Shown here: positions 18,301 through 26,368 of the stretch, in pieces
Layout: each line of letters opens with the position of its first letter
How positions within the stretch are numbered: the stretch's first letter is position 1
Assembly (NCBI GenBank): GCA_038750655.1
Contig: JBCDGZ010000009.1
Coordinates: 22,078-86,077 of the forward strand
Direction: 5' to 3'
DNA: 64,000 nt
Source of the DNA: JBCDGZ01 sp038750655
GTDB taxonomy: Bacteria > Bacteroidota > Bacteroidia > Chitinophagales > Saprospiraceae
Notes under the pieces: model-generated
Database searches by the model: none
The model's input: the letters and a program-made list of their open reading frames with translations, nothing else
What the model was told of the DNA's origin: nothing
Translations under genes and position numbers: made by a program

Positions 18301-18577
18301 AGGAGCCGTTCGATACAACTACGGTCGCAGAGCCATCTGAGCCCCCAAAACAGCGAACATTCATCGTAGAACTGACTTGGACATTGAGGGTAGTGCCAGA
18401 GGCGATCCGGGTTTCGGATAGCGCAACATCGACACCAAATTTGGATTTTTCGACCTTGGTAGTTTCCGGTGAACCCTCTACAGGGGTGACATCGTGGGTA
18501 AAAGAGACACAAAAGAAGAAAAGGCATCCCATGCTCATCATAGCAAGAGCATAAGCATCTGTGAGTTTCTTAAGCAT
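12335..18577 (-). CDS. Giant SprB-repeat T9SS-secreted surface protein
   Basis: The start at MLKKLTDAYALAMMSMGCLF (18577) gives a proper signal peptide and is preferred to the longer frame from 18610. The ~2080-aa protein consists almost wholly of SprB repeats of about 70-90 aa, with the pattern VxCNGxxDGxIDLTxSGG, then YxWSNG, then AGTYTVTVTDANNC. Its end, LFPNPTKGNINMIFDLRQQS to ALFIEGEGFQHFEKIVVVK, is a type A T9SS sorting domain. SprB itself is the mobile cell-surface adhesin of gliding Flavobacterium; an adhesin role on the cell surface is inferred. In the first third three super-repeats alternate SprB units with a PDAGPDM-like PKD-type unit (here ADAGPDMQLNCNNMSVVLSG). It is transcribed on the same strand as the eCIS operon but ends in its own stem-loop. 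Confidence 0.9.
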   Translation of the reverse strand: MLKKLTDAYALAMMSMGCLFFFCVSFTHDVTPVEGSPETTKVEKSKFGVDVALSETRIASGTTLNVQVSSTMNVRCFGGSDGSATVVVSNGSSPFSYNWSNGGSTTATNNTLSAGFFAVTVTDGTGCTGIASGTISQPSQLQVTITGQTNIGCASSTGSATAGASGGTPGYSYLWSNGSTNNTINVTSAGTYTATVTDFNGCTGTTQANITSESPPIADAGPDMMLDCNNLSVVLSGLNSTSGASITYQWSTSGGNIVSGSTTRTPTVNAAGTYTILVTDNNTGCTASDDAVVTQVAGPSFSALQTNVACNGECTGSIDLTVVGGVPPLTLDWSDNSLDGIEDPTGLCAGAFGITIIDANNCIASSTIVISEPSALSLSISGLTNISCASPTGSATVNASGGTPAYSYLWSNGTTNPTINVMTAGVYTVTVTDANNCTATTSTSITNNATPPTADAGPDMQLNCNNMSVVLSGINSSVGSVTYQWSTSGGNITSGSSTLTPTVNAAGTYTLVVTDNNTGCSASDEAVVTQVADPSISSTQTNVSCHGTCDGSIDLTISGGAAPLTFDWSDNSLDGTEDPTGLCAGTFGITVIDANNCMASSTITITEPSIMQASISGQTNISCASPTGTATVAVTGGTPSHSFLWSTGTTGATVSVMAAGTYTATVTDANNCTATAVATISSNATPPTADAGPDMQLNCNNMSVVLSGTNSSVGSVTYQWTASAGGNIVSGATTTTPTVNAAGTYTLVVTDTNTGCSASDMAMVTQVADPSISGVVTNVSCNGDSDGRIDLTISGGQPSFTFDWSDNSLDGIEDPSGLSAGTFTVTVTDANNCIASATYVVNEPSPLLLSGTTVNVDCNGSDNGSIDLTVSGGTAPYDYDWSDDNFDGMQDPTGLGAGNYTVTVTDNNNCTETASFTIDEPNAISLSATSTNATCGQCNGTIDLTASGGNGLYTYLWQPGNLTLEDPNGLCPGTYTVTVTDDNGCTATLSEEVIESPNLDGVVVTTDVSCAGSCDGTVSAAITSGSPPYSYLWSDGVITAVNTGVCAGTYTVTVTDNNGCTITSSGVVNEPLELVITSRTITNVSCNGACDGSAEINAGGGTMPYTYSLNGAPQVSTNSFTDLCAGSYLVVVTDANGCTVASGFTITEPDILSPNASATGETSAGANDGTATAAPTGGTPLYTYLWSNSAVTSSITGLSPGAYTVTVTDQNNCIATETIVVNAFDCTNITVGIVGDDIACNGEATGQATAQIMGFSTMVSYNWSNGGTTASISGLIAGTYTVTVTDSDNCSATASVVINQPPPIILTVTSTPVSMAGLSDGTATANVSGGTGFPYTYAWDNNAITQTINNLPAGVYCVTVADGNSCSAEACTTVEGIDCSNFSATVSTTDVTCNGFSDGSAVATPVGGTSPYSYAWSGINSGEASVNGLSADTYTVTITDAQGCTATETFTITEPPALTLSVTTTPTSMAGATDGTATANVGGGTMPYSYLWSQNDNAQTATGLAAGDYCVTVTDANGCTIEGCGRVEDGVNCNNFSISGMTTNVSCNGGNDGVISVTPTGTAPFTYAWSGVSSMEDTVDGLSAGTYTVTVTDAVGCMDAMSFIVMEPTPINIGVRLLNQTLCFGTCDGVIELSPSGGTQPYDIQWGHADIGFVIDSLCAGTYSFTVTDANGCTFDDAVVFEEAPEFTLTISSTDETAPGANDGTATVVASGGVMPYTYLWNTIDETPSISNLSPGEYCVIVVDSIGCTMEACVFVNPFGCSVQVDVSTNNLTCFGECTGMLTVEPSGGVAPYTYAWNDGAIGDTPNPTELCVGIYEVTVTDAEGCIGVVTGIMVEEAPQLDVQIGSITPASCFSVCDGQIEFVVSGGVGPYTFNTTAVDFSQLCPGGYEVEVVDAIGCSTSFEFNIAQPPAITITIDSIGAAQAGMSNGFIEISATGGTGQLSYEWGLDGNLVSTDQDPTGLAAGEYDLIITDENGCMFTETIIVPMSTSTEDITAFGSFQLFPNPTKGNINMIFDLRQQSDIRVTLFDMTGRRLLLRTYDNLRQENVALQLNDLAEGMYALFIEGEGFQHFEKIVVVK
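16075..18165 (-). repeat. Three ~707 bp coding super-repeats inside the SprB-repeat gene
   Basis: The codon for Asp in the motif ADAGPDM recurs at 17909-17911, 17201-17203 and 16496-16498, spacings of 708 and 705 bp. Each unit encodes about 235 aa: a SprB repeat, an ADAGPDM module, then a second SprB repeat with the text DWSDNSLDG. Outer limits are approximate. Confidence 0.8.
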
Positions 18578-19281
18578 TACAAATCGATTTAGTGGGCAGC
18601 TGATTCGCATAAATATAATAGAATATCCTAATAAATGAGGGCAATAGTTACGAAAATCGTAGTCGGGCTTACACTTTTATGGCCCAAGAGCCACTTTAGT
18701 ATCCACAGATCAGGCCTGCGGGGGCAGGTTCAGGCGTTGTTCACTAGTCCAAACAGTAAAATACAGCAAGGAATAGACCAAAAACAGAAAATTGTAGGAT
18801 TTAAGTGGCTAAAAATCAAAGCCCATTTCATGCAACTATTATCGTATACGAAAAATACCAATTTAGGGGTATGCGCAGTATGCGTCTTTCACGTACCTTT
18901 GTATTGTACAATTGATCGAAAAAGATCAGACAGAAAACAAACACGCGAGGGCACGACAAGAACAAAAACTATGAGCGAACACTGACACAAACAAACTACC
19001 TTTCGCTCCGAGAATTAAACAGAAGGCCAAGCACCCATCCCTTAAACCCGGTCCTTTAAAAATGATTCTCAATTCCCCAGCTCTCCTCATCATTAAGAAT
19101 ACCCCCCAATGGATTTTCAGCTGAAGATCGACACTCTCGAAAAGGAGTGCTCTTAATCGGCTATCGACGAGTTGAAAATTACTCGATGATTAGTGTCTAT
19201 GGTCATTAATCAACCAGGGGTCTTTTTCTCCAAAACAAATAAACACGGGACAAAACAAACAACACGAGCAAACACATACAC
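18578..19281. other. 704 bp divergent intergenic region
   Basis: It separates the minus-strand SprB-repeat gene from the plus-strand T9SS gene. I see no convincing gene: the short frames in it lack family resemblance and a supported start. A Bacteroidetes -7-like TACCTTTG stands at 18894-18901 without a TTTG at the expected -33 distance. A small inverted repeat ACTC-8-GAGT occurs near 19131-19148. Promoters for both flanking genes are expected here. Confidence 0.5.
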
Positions 19282-20412
19282 ATGAACAACAGGACAAACA
19301 TCACATCAGCAAGCATAAAAAAAGCCGTTAGCGGCCTGCTGACTTTGGCTTTGCTGTTGTCCTGTAGCAGCGCATTTTCACAATCCGACAAGGGACAAAA
19401 CACATTCATCACAACTAAGAACAAACAACCCTCTGAACGCCCCGTTTTCTCCTCCGCCCACACAGAACACATATTCTGTACTCAAAAGGGAGACTGCGGA
19501 TCCACTCACACTACTTTGGTCACTTCTGCAATTGATGATCGCACCCCATCTGATCATCTGATCTACACTTACCAGATCGACCTGGAGTCCGATGGAGTTT
19601 TCGACAAGAAAGGCGAAGGAAGAGATGCCAGCGGCAATTATCCTCTGGGCCGCCACTCAATTGAGTGGACAGTAGAGGATGAAAGCGGCAACATCGCCCT
19701 ATCCAAGTACGAATTCACCATCCGCGATTGTCAAGCACCAAAGGCCTATTGTGTCAATGGCAAATCTGTAGAACTGGCTTCTAGAGAAGCTGGCCTACGG
19801 GTCTGGGCCAATGATTTGGACCTTTCCAGCATGGACAATTGTGGGATTACTGAACTCCGTATCGCCTCTCCATCGGCGGGTCCAGGTCAATCTATTCCAC
19901 CGCCTGCTAATGACTATGTCGTCTTCGGATGCCAGTCAGTGGGCGTCCAAAGTGTAGATGTTTGGGTTAAAGACGAGGGAGACAATTGGGACTATTGCAC
20001 CACTTATCTCCACGTCTCCGACCGCAAGCAACTCTGTCCTACAGAAAAGGCTGTCGAGACGACGGCTCCAACCCAGGTTTCGGGGGAAGTCGAGGGCACC
20101 AATCCTCGGCTCGGTTTTGGGCACAACGCAGCGGCCTCTTCCTCCTTGGAGGGCTTCCAGCTGTTCCAAAACTATCCCAATCCTTTCGAGGAACAAACCA
20201 CGATCCGTTTTCACCTGCCCGAGGCGGCTTCGGCCACTTTGACGATCTACGATCTGACGGGTAAGGTAGTTAAAACCATCGGTGGAAACTACACGAGCGG
20301 TTTCCACAACGTAGAATTGAAAAAATCAGATTTAGCTGGCCAGCAGGTACTCTACTACCAGCTAGACACCGACTTATACAGTGCATCTATGAAGATGCTG
20401 TTGGTAGATTAA
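19282..20412 (+). CDS. T9SS-sorted secreted protein of unknown function
   Basis: This 376-aa protein has a signal peptide (basic N-terminus, then GLLTLALLLSCSSAFSQ). The central part, residues about 60-260, has HYR/PKD-like surface-protein text (IDLESDGVFDKKGEGRDASG; HSIEWTVEDESGNIALSKY; a Cys-rich stretch around FTIRDCQAPKAYC). The C-terminus LFQNYPNPFEEQTTIRFHLP to LYSASMKMLLVD is a type A T9SS sorting domain. Such proteins are exported by type IX secretion and cleaved at the cell surface. It is monocistronic and followed by a strong terminator. No enzymatic motif is visible. Confidence 0.8.
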   Translation: MNNRTNITSASIKKAVSGLLTLALLLSCSSAFSQSDKGQNTFITTKNKQPSERPVFSSAHTEHIFCTQKGDCGSTHTTLVTSAIDDRTPSDHLIYTYQIDLESDGVFDKKGEGRDASGNYPLGRHSIEWTVEDESGNIALSKYEFTIRDCQAPKAYCVNGKSVELASREAGLRVWANDLDLSSMDNCGITELRIASPSAGPGQSIPPPANDYVVFGCQSVGVQSVDVWVKDEGDNWDYCTTYLHVSDRKQLCPTEKAVETTAPTQVSGEVEGTNPRLGFGHNAAASSSLEGFQLFQNYPNPFEEQTTIRFHLPEAASATLTIYDLTGKVVKTIGGNYTSGFHNVELKKSDLAGQQVLYYQLDTDLYSASMKMLLVD

Positions 20413-20478
20413 AAATTTAGGTGATTGTGTGTTAATTCAAAAACTGTTTAAAGTGATTTAAAATCAGTTTTTGGGACG

Positions 20479-20512
20479 GCCTCTCATCACTCCGGTGGTG
20501 GGGGGCTTTTTT
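20479..20512 (+). terminator. Rho-independent terminator
   Basis: A 12-bp stem with G-T wobbles (GCCTCTCATCAC at 20479-20490, GTGGTGGGGGGC at 20495-20506), a TCCG tetraloop and a run of six T form a textbook terminator 66 bp after the T9SS gene. Confidence 0.9.
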
Positions 20513-20571
20513 AACTTTTGGACACATTCGATTGTTAAAAAAGGTAAACTGTACAATCATTAAACAACCTT

Positions 20572-21837
20572 ATGAAAAACCTGCTTCCCCTCCTCTTGCT
20601 CGGTGTCTCCCTCCATCTTTCTGCACAGGATATAGATACCGTCGAATACTATCGACATCTGCGCTACAACCACATTTCGCCCTGCATTGACCTAGTGGGT
20701 ATCCATCCAATCAGCGAAGAAGAAGCCCAGCATACCTCTCATTACGTTTTCAAAAAGGACGATGCTGGCCGAACCCTCGAAATTCTCAATAATCACTACC
20801 ATACCGAGCAGCAACATCCGCTGACTTCAATCGGTGCTTTTCGGGTGCTTTTTGAATTTCCCAAGGGAAAAGAAGTTCGCACTTTCTACGATCCTAATGG
20901 CCAGCGCATCAAAAACGATCGCCAGGTGTACAAAGAAGAATACCTCATCGATGCTTTTGGCCGAAAAACTGCCCTTAATTTCTTCAATCTAGAAGACCGG
21001 CCGATGGCCTCCAACTGGGGCATCGCTAGTTACAACTGGCAGTATCCAGAGGAGATCATCGTCGAAAGGCGGTTTGATTTGACGGGGGAGCCGGTCCGGC
21101 TTTCCCCGGAGTTCAACTTTAAAACTACGGGCATTGTCCTGGATCAAAATGGCATTCCCAAAGTACATTGCAACCTCGATGGCCAGTTCAGGATTCGAGA
21201 GAATAAGCAGGGCATCGCCTCTTACCACGACCGCTACGATGAGATGGGCAATCACCTGGGCTACAGCTGCTACGATGCCAGCAACCAACTGTCAAGTAAC
21301 CTACAAGGCTTTGCAGTAGAGGACAAAGAATACGATGAATGGGGCAACCTTATTAAGCGGATTCACAAGGATGTAGATGGCGAAATCATCGACAAAAGAT
21401 CGGTGTACAGCAACAGCAAGATCACCCTGAGTAGTCCCGCTTCTGCCGAGGATTCCGCCGAGGTAAAAAGGGTCGCACTAGGCTATCTCCTCGCACTACA
21501 ACAGCTTGATCCTCAGCTTATGGAGGAAGTGATGAATGACAGCTTGAACAAAGTGACCATCGGATACAATCAGGATATGGGGATAGAAATTGCTCGTCCC
21601 ATCACCAGGAAGCAGATGATTCTACTGGCCCATCATGGCAACAAGGCCAATAACAAATTTCCTCCCCGCCCCAATAACGAGGTTGAAATTCTGGATATTT
21701 ACAATCGCATTGCTTGTGTCAAACTGGTTTCTGACAATTGGGTGGAATACCTGCACCTCATTCGCCTGGACGGCAAGTGGGATATTATCAATTTGATCTG
21801 GCAGTACAAAGATGTAGATTGGTACCAAAAACAGTGA
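20572..21837 (+). CDS. Exported protein with lumazine-binding/SnoaL-like C-terminal domain
   Basis: This 421-aa protein starts with a signal peptide (MKNLLPLLLLGVSLHLSAQ). Residues about 45-280 contain repeated 'YDxxGNxxxxxxxD' text (ERRFDLTGEPVRLSPEF; RYDEMGNHLGYSCYDASNQL; KEYDEWGNLIKRIHKDVDGE) reminiscent of RHS/YD- or WG-type repeats seen in Bacteroidetes periplasmic proteins. From about residue 295 the segment EVKRVALGYLLALQQLDPQ through WVEYLHLIRLDGKWDIINL matches the NTF2-fold 'putative lumazine-binding' family. No catalytic residues are evident and the ligand is unknown. It converges with the GH106-like gene with 13 bp between stops. Confidence 0.6.
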   Translation: MKNLLPLLLLGVSLHLSAQDIDTVEYYRHLRYNHISPCIDLVGIHPISEEEAQHTSHYVFKKDDAGRTLEILNNHYHTEQQHPLTSIGAFRVLFEFPKGKEVRTFYDPNGQRIKNDRQVYKEEYLIDAFGRKTALNFFNLEDRPMASNWGIASYNWQYPEEIIVERRFDLTGEPVRLSPEFNFKTTGIVLDQNGIPKVHCNLDGQFRIRENKQGIASYHDRYDEMGNHLGYSCYDASNQLSSNLQGFAVEDKEYDEWGNLIKRIHKDVDGEIIDKRSVYSNSKITLSSPASAEDSAEVKRVALGYLLALQQLDPQLMEEVMNDSLNKVTIGYNQDMGIEIARPITRKQMILLAHHGNKANNKFPPRPNNEVEILDIYNRIACVKLVSDNWVEYLHLIRLDGKWDIINLIWQYKDVDWYQKQ

Positions 21838-21850
21838 AGCCTTTAGGCCG

Positions 21851-23860
21851 CTAGAAATACATCTTCTGCTTTTCCCGAGGTCGAACTTCCGGGTCTTTGG
21901 GCACAAAATCCAGCAGGACTTCCTCCACCCGGCCTTCGGCATCAATCTGCAAAATCTTCGACTCGTAGGGCTGAAAAGTCAGTTCCTGCTCAATCCGCCG
22001 CCCGTTAAGGTGGAAAACCAAGTATTGCTTGACAGCCTCTTCCACATAAGACTGCCCAGAGTACACCGGATATTTCAAATCCTTGGCTGGTAGCTGGGCC
22101 AGAAAGATATAATGTGTGCTATCGGCCTCGACGCGGCACCAATAGTCAGGAATATTATCTCCGTCAATTAGCGGTGGATACTTCCGGGCTTCCCGAAAAT
22201 TATCGTACACATTAGGCATCGCCGATAACTCTGCCAACAGCCCATTGTAGTTATCGATTTTGTTCTTCCCCGGTTGTTGAGGAAAACTTTTCAGACAAAT
22301 ATTAAGGCCCTTCCTCCCCAGTTCCAAGATTCTTCGCAAAGCACGGACATCCATGTATTTTACATCAATATAAAGGGTCGAAAATTCCGCATCGCCCACC
22401 TTGAGCTTACCGTTCTCCATCATCGCCTGCTCCAAAAAGTGGCGATTGATCCACAACGGATGATAACCCTCCAATTCCTCTGGAGTGAAGATATAGCGCA
22501 TCTCATACTCTCCCCACACCCATACCCGCCGACGTTCTGGCGGATAAGCGCCCTTCATCACCCCATCCTCGTAGGGAATATACACCGCCACATCGCTGTA
22601 GGTCCTCCCCTTCTGCATCGTCTCCGATACCTGCTCCATGTAGGCATTGAAGGCGGGCAGCTCTGGCTCCAAACTCCCTCCGGGTCCAAAGTAGGTCGTC
22701 GCAAAAAAGTCGATGCTGTCCACCCCCGCCGGATTGTAGGGCATCCCGTGGTAAAAATGCTGGTTGACGCCCTGGGCGAACATCGCATCAGCCACCATCT
22801 TGAGGTCTGCCGTTTGCTCCTCGCGCAAGTAAGTCGCCGGAAAGCCATACATACAGGTAAAGGTCTCACTGGATACCATTGGCTTCGAAGCCAGGCAAGC
22901 CGCCGAGCTGACGATCAACGAGTAGTTGGGATTGTTGAGCATAGACTCCGTTTCTGGGATGTCGACCAGGCCGTAGGTGGTCATAACGTCGGTGGGAGAA
23001 GCCAAGCATTGCACGCGCGACCAAGCCCCCAGCTCCCGGCATTTTTTGACATAAGGTTTGTAAAAGCCATTGGTGACATACTTATCCAGGTGCATCATAT
23101 AGTCGTAGCGGACATCGGGAAAGGAATCCAGCCCTTGCTCCATGTAAGGAATGATGTCGTAGCCGAAGGCCTGCTGGAAGGTTTCACCAAACCCGGGCGT
23201 CCAAATTTTATTGGTGGCGTTGAGTTTGATTTCCCAGGAGTCGATGAACAGGGCGGATTTGGAGCCTTTGAGGGCGTCCTGTAGGGCCGCCCCTACCGGT
23301 TCAGCAAAGCGGTAGAAGGCACTGCTGTCCAGATGATTGATGACCAGCTGGGTGTCGGGCCAGCACCAGGCGAAGGTGAGCAGCTGGCGGAAAGAGCTAT
23401 CGCCATAAATCTTGGTTGTATGCTCTTCCTCGATGTTGCTGCCTGCTACGGGCCAGGCGCTACCGAAGGTAAAATCGCAGGCCAGGCCGATGGAATCGGC
23501 GTAGGATTTGGTGTAGGCGACGATAGCCGACCACTCCGGGCTAAGCCATTCCTGCGCCGTCGTATCCTTGGGGTAGTGGCGATCGTAAAGCCGGGCGTAC
23601 ATCCGTTGGTAGCGGTACAGCGGATAGACCCAAGCAATTTCCACCACACCAAAATTGTTGGCCTTAGCCCAATCTAGTTGGTATTTGACATCGGCCTCTT
23701 TGATTTGGGTAGCAAACCACCACCAGCGGGTGCCGGGCTTGGCGGAGGGATAGAAAGGGGCCACCTCTTCCTCGGCTTGAAGCGGAGGGTCTGACTGACA
23801 GCCAGTTGTCAACAAAAACAGGGTGGTGAGTAGCGTAAGGAAATAGAAAAATGATTTCAT
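21851..23860 (-). CDS. GH106-like (alpha-L-rhamnosidase type) lipoprotein glycosidase
   Basis: This 669-aa lipoprotein has the lipobox LLTTGC near residue 21. The segment KPGTRWWWFATQIKEADVKY followed by LDWAKANNFGVVEIAWVYPL is the characteristic opening of GH106-like barrels, which cleave alpha-L-rhamnosides. Further family text includes IGLACDFTFGSAWPVAGS and ALFIDSWEIKLNATNKIWTP, where the acidic residues are candidate catalytic groups. The protein is shorter than canonical GH106 enzymes (about 900-1100 aa) and appears to lack their C-terminal beta domains. It is divergent from the GH28-like gene (66 bp apart), so both may serve degradation of pectin or rhamnogalacturonan. The family call is good, the exact activity is not. 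Confidence 0.65.
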   Translation of the reverse strand: MKSFFYFLTLLTTLFLLTTGCQSDPPLQAEEEVAPFYPSAKPGTRWWWFATQIKEADVKYQLDWAKANNFGVVEIAWVYPLYRYQRMYARLYDRHYPKDTTAQEWLSPEWSAIVAYTKSYADSIGLACDFTFGSAWPVAGSNIEEEHTTKIYGDSSFRQLLTFAWCWPDTQLVINHLDSSAFYRFAEPVGAALQDALKGSKSALFIDSWEIKLNATNKIWTPGFGETFQQAFGYDIIPYMEQGLDSFPDVRYDYMMHLDKYVTNGFYKPYVKKCRELGAWSRVQCLASPTDVMTTYGLVDIPETESMLNNPNYSLIVSSAACLASKPMVSSETFTCMYGFPATYLREEQTADLKMVADAMFAQGVNQHFYHGMPYNPAGVDSIDFFATTYFGPGGSLEPELPAFNAYMEQVSETMQKGRTYSDVAVYIPYEDGVMKGAYPPERRRVWVWGEYEMRYIFTPEELEGYHPLWINRHFLEQAMMENGKLKVGDAEFSTLYIDVKYMDVRALRRILELGRKGLNICLKSFPQQPGKNKIDNYNGLLAELSAMPNVYDNFREARKYPPLIDGDNIPDYWCRVEADSTHYIFLAQLPAKDLKYPVYSGQSYVEEAVKQYLVFHLNGRRIEQELTFQPYESKILQIDAEGRVEEVLLDFVPKDPEVRPREKQKMYF

Positions 23861-23926
23861 CGAGAAAGAATTAAACGGTATAGCCTGGGAATATACGTAT
23901 ATTACATCAAAATACGTTCGTTCTGT

Positions 23927-25453
23927 ATGATTCGTTTGTTAGCCTTCATTTGTCTATTTGTTTTTGGTACACTTTCTACATCGGCTCAAAACCGAGAGTA
24001 TAACGTTCTCAACTACGGGGCGAAGCCCGATGGGCGGACGCTGTCCTGGAAGGAAATCCAATGGGCGGTCAATGCGGCTCATCAGGCGGGGGGCGGCCGG
24101 GTGGTGGTTCCAGAAGGTCGCTTTTTGACGGGCAGTATTGAGATGAAGTCGGGCGTGGAGTTGCACTTGGAGGAGGGGGCGGTGTTGTTGGGCAGTACCC
24201 GGCCAGAGCATTATGTGAAGCTCAACAGGTGGAAGGCCCTGGTGATTGCGGATGGCGAAAAGGACATCAGCATTACGGGTAAGGGAGAAATTGACGGGCA
24301 GGGGCGGCAGCTGGCTTTGTACATCGACAGTTTGTTTTACGCCGGAGAGATCGATAGTGCGCACTACAATTTTGTGGAACGGCGACCGAAGTATTATTTG
24401 CGCCCGCAGCTGATCGAGTTTGTGCAGTGCAAAAATATTGAGGTGAAGAACGTACGGCTACGAAATGCGGCCTGTTGGGTGCAGACCTACCAGGAGTGCG
24501 AGAACATCGTCATCGATAGTGTCTACACCGATAGTGATGCCTATTGGAATAATGATGGCATCGATATTCAGGATTGTAAGAATGTGCGCATCACCAATTG
24601 CTTTGTCAATGCCGCCGATGATGGGATTTGTTTGAAGTCGCATTCGGAGACCTCTTACTGCGACAGTATTTATATCGCCAACTGTACGGTGCGTTCTAGT
24701 GCCAGCGCCCTCAAGTTTGGGACGCGCTCACTGGGTGGATTCAAAAATGTGCACATCGAAAACATTAAGGTGTACGATACCTTTCGCTCCGCTATCGCTA
24801 TTGAATCGGTAGACGGTGGTTTTTTGGAGAATGTGTTGGTAGAAAATATTTCGGCGGTCAATACCGGCAATGCCATTTTCATCCGGCTGGGCAATCGCAT
24901 TCGCCGCCGAGGCGGCGTGGTTAAGGATACCGTAGGTAGTTTGAAGAATGTTGTTTTGAAAAATATCAAAGTCGAAATTGCCTTCGAGCGTCCAGACTAT
25001 AAGTATGACATTCGGGGGCCGGCCCTCCCCTTTTTCCACAATACCTTCCCCTCCTCCATCACCGGCATTCCGGGGCATCCGGTAGAGAATGTCCGCTTGG
25101 AGAATATCGAAATCCGCTATCCGGGTCGTGGCAATGCTGGCCTGGCCCACCGTCCGATTACGGGGCTGGACCAGATTCCAGAAAAAATTGGTGTCTACCC
25201 CGAATTCTCCATGTTTGGCGAACTACCCGCCTGGGGGTTTTACGTCCGACATATGAAGGGGCTGACGATGAAGAATATCAAATTGAGCATTGAGGCTCCT
25301 GATTACCGCCCGGCCTTGGTCTTTGATGATGTGCAAAATCTGGAGATCGAAGCTTTACAGATCGAGGGGGACGATAAAAGTAAATCCATTATTTTACGCG
25401 ATACCCCAGAGGCTAAAATTGAAGATCAACAAATGGTAGAGATTGTAAAATAA
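23927..25453 (+). CDS. GH28-like polygalacturonase/pectinase family enzyme
   Basis: This 508-aa exported protein (signal peptide ending STSAQ, residue ~21) begins with YNVLNYGAKPDGRTLSWKE, the standard start of GH28 parallel beta-helix enzymes. Catalytic-type motifs are NND at 208-210 (usual NTD) and DD at 231-232 in AADDGICLKS. The usual GHG is replaced by FGTRS at about 264-268, and the RIK motif is not evident. Substitutions at GHG occur in several exo- or rhamnogalacturonan-type subgroups, so the substrate may differ from plain polygalacturonate. It is followed after 7 bp by a lipoprotein gene and is probably cotranscribed with it. Confidence 0.75.
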   Translation: MIRLLAFICLFVFGTLSTSAQNREYNVLNYGAKPDGRTLSWKEIQWAVNAAHQAGGGRVVVPEGRFLTGSIEMKSGVELHLEEGAVLLGSTRPEHYVKLNRWKALVIADGEKDISITGKGEIDGQGRQLALYIDSLFYAGEIDSAHYNFVERRPKYYLRPQLIEFVQCKNIEVKNVRLRNAACWVQTYQECENIVIDSVYTDSDAYWNNDGIDIQDCKNVRITNCFVNAADDGICLKSHSETSYCDSIYIANCTVRSSASALKFGTRSLGGFKNVHIENIKVYDTFRSAIAIESVDGGFLENVLVENISAVNTGNAIFIRLGNRIRRRGGVVKDTVGSLKNVVLKNIKVEIAFERPDYKYDIRGPALPFFHNTFPSSITGIPGHPVENVRLENIEIRYPGRGNAGLAHRPITGLDQIPEKIGVYPEFSMFGELPAWGFYVRHMKGLTMKNIKLSIEAPDYRPALVFDDVQNLEIEALQIEGDDKSKSIILRDTPEAKIEDQQMVEIVK

Positions 25454-25460
25454 GCCCCTG

Positions 25461-26363
25461 ATGTCCCGGTTTTCCTTCCTCCTCTTATTGCTACTTCCCT
25501 TATCGGCCTGTTATCAACAACAGCCGCCCCCCAAAAGGTATATGGCCAATGGTGCCTTGCTGGCTACTCGGTTTTCGACGATGGAAGAACTCCAAAAAGT
25601 AGTGACCATAGAGTATAAGAAAAGCGGTACTCCGACGGTCTACCTGAGCCACAAGAGCAATAACCATCAAGTCAACAGTGTACTGGAAAGCGGAATCAGT
25701 GAAAAGGACTTAAAGGCAGTCCGCAAGGGCGGATTGAGCGGTAAAATCTGGCTGCTGTTCAACTCTCCCTACGCCGTCATTCACCGCAATGATTTGCTCC
25801 GAGTGTACAATTTATTGAGGCGAACGGATAGTGTATTTGGAGAAGGGGATATTGCCTTTTTTGATTTTGCCACAACCATGTTAAGGCACATCAGTGATCA
25901 CGATAAGGCCCAAATAGATGCCAAGGCATTGACCGAAAAAGGCTACATCAATACCTTTAATCACGTCACGTCACAAGCTTTGACTACTTCCATTTTTTCC
26001 GAAAAATTGGCCGACTTTATCGCCGACATTCACGAGCGGGCCAGTATGCCGGAGTTGATCACTGGGGTCTTCAGTGAAAAGCAAATGAAGGACCTCGAAA
26101 AAGGACCTATCGACAATTATGTGGACATCATCAATAACGAATGGGGGCAAGAGATGGGAAAAGAATTGAGACAAAAATACCGCATTGATCGCCATACGCT
26201 CTGGACGCCGGAGCTGCTGGCACATTACATGAATGATCTACAGCTTTACTTTGCTCAAGTCTTCCAAATCGGCTTCGTCCCCTTCCGTCCTTCCGACGAA
26301 ATCATCCAAAAATTCACCCACAAGTTGAATCGAATCATAGAGGACCCCTCGGGATTGCAATAG
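25461..26363 (+). CDS. Lipoprotein of unknown function
   Basis: This 300-aa protein has a lipoprotein signal (FLLLLLLPLSACYQQ; Cys ~17), so it is membrane anchored. The mature part is mostly alpha-helical, rich in charged residues, with an aromatic, conserved-looking C-terminal half (LWTPELLAHYMNDLQLYFAQ). I do not recognise the family and see no catalytic motif. It begins 7 bp after the GH28-like gene and its stop almost touches the stop of the convergent pentapeptide gene. A role in pectin use is suggested only by position. Confidence 0.6.
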   Translation: MSRFSFLLLLLLPLSACYQQQPPPKRYMANGALLATRFSTMEELQKVVTIEYKKSGTPTVYLSHKSNNHQVNSVLESGISEKDLKAVRKGGLSGKIWLLFNSPYAVIHRNDLLRVYNLLRRTDSVFGEGDIAFFDFATTMLRHISDHDKAQIDAKALTEKGYINTFNHVTSQALTTSIFSEKLADFIADIHERASMPELITGVFSEKQMKDLEKGPIDNYVDIINNEWGQEMGKELRQKYRIDRHTLWTPELLAHYMNDLQLYFAQVFQIGFVPFRPSDEIIQKFTHKLNRIIEDPSGLQ

Positions 26364-26368
26364 CCCTT

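Noticed and set aside
12335..18577. Many short regular repeats resembling a CRISPR-like pattern
   Set aside because: They are in-frame SprB coding repeats with no uniform repeat-spacer spacing.
18894..18901. TACCTTTG as a Bacteroidetes -7 promoter box
   Set aside because: No TTTG at the expected -33 distance and the transcript would have a ~380 base leader; noted but not accepted.
18635..18985. 116-aa plus-strand frame in the SprB/T9SS divergent spacer
   Set aside because: No recognisable domain or signal and atypical composition; more likely untranslated sequence.
22274..23284. 336-aa plus-strand frame opposite the GH106-like gene
   Set aside because: Antisense shadow; His/Arg-rich low-likelihood protein, while the opposite strand encodes a clear GH106-like lipoprotein.
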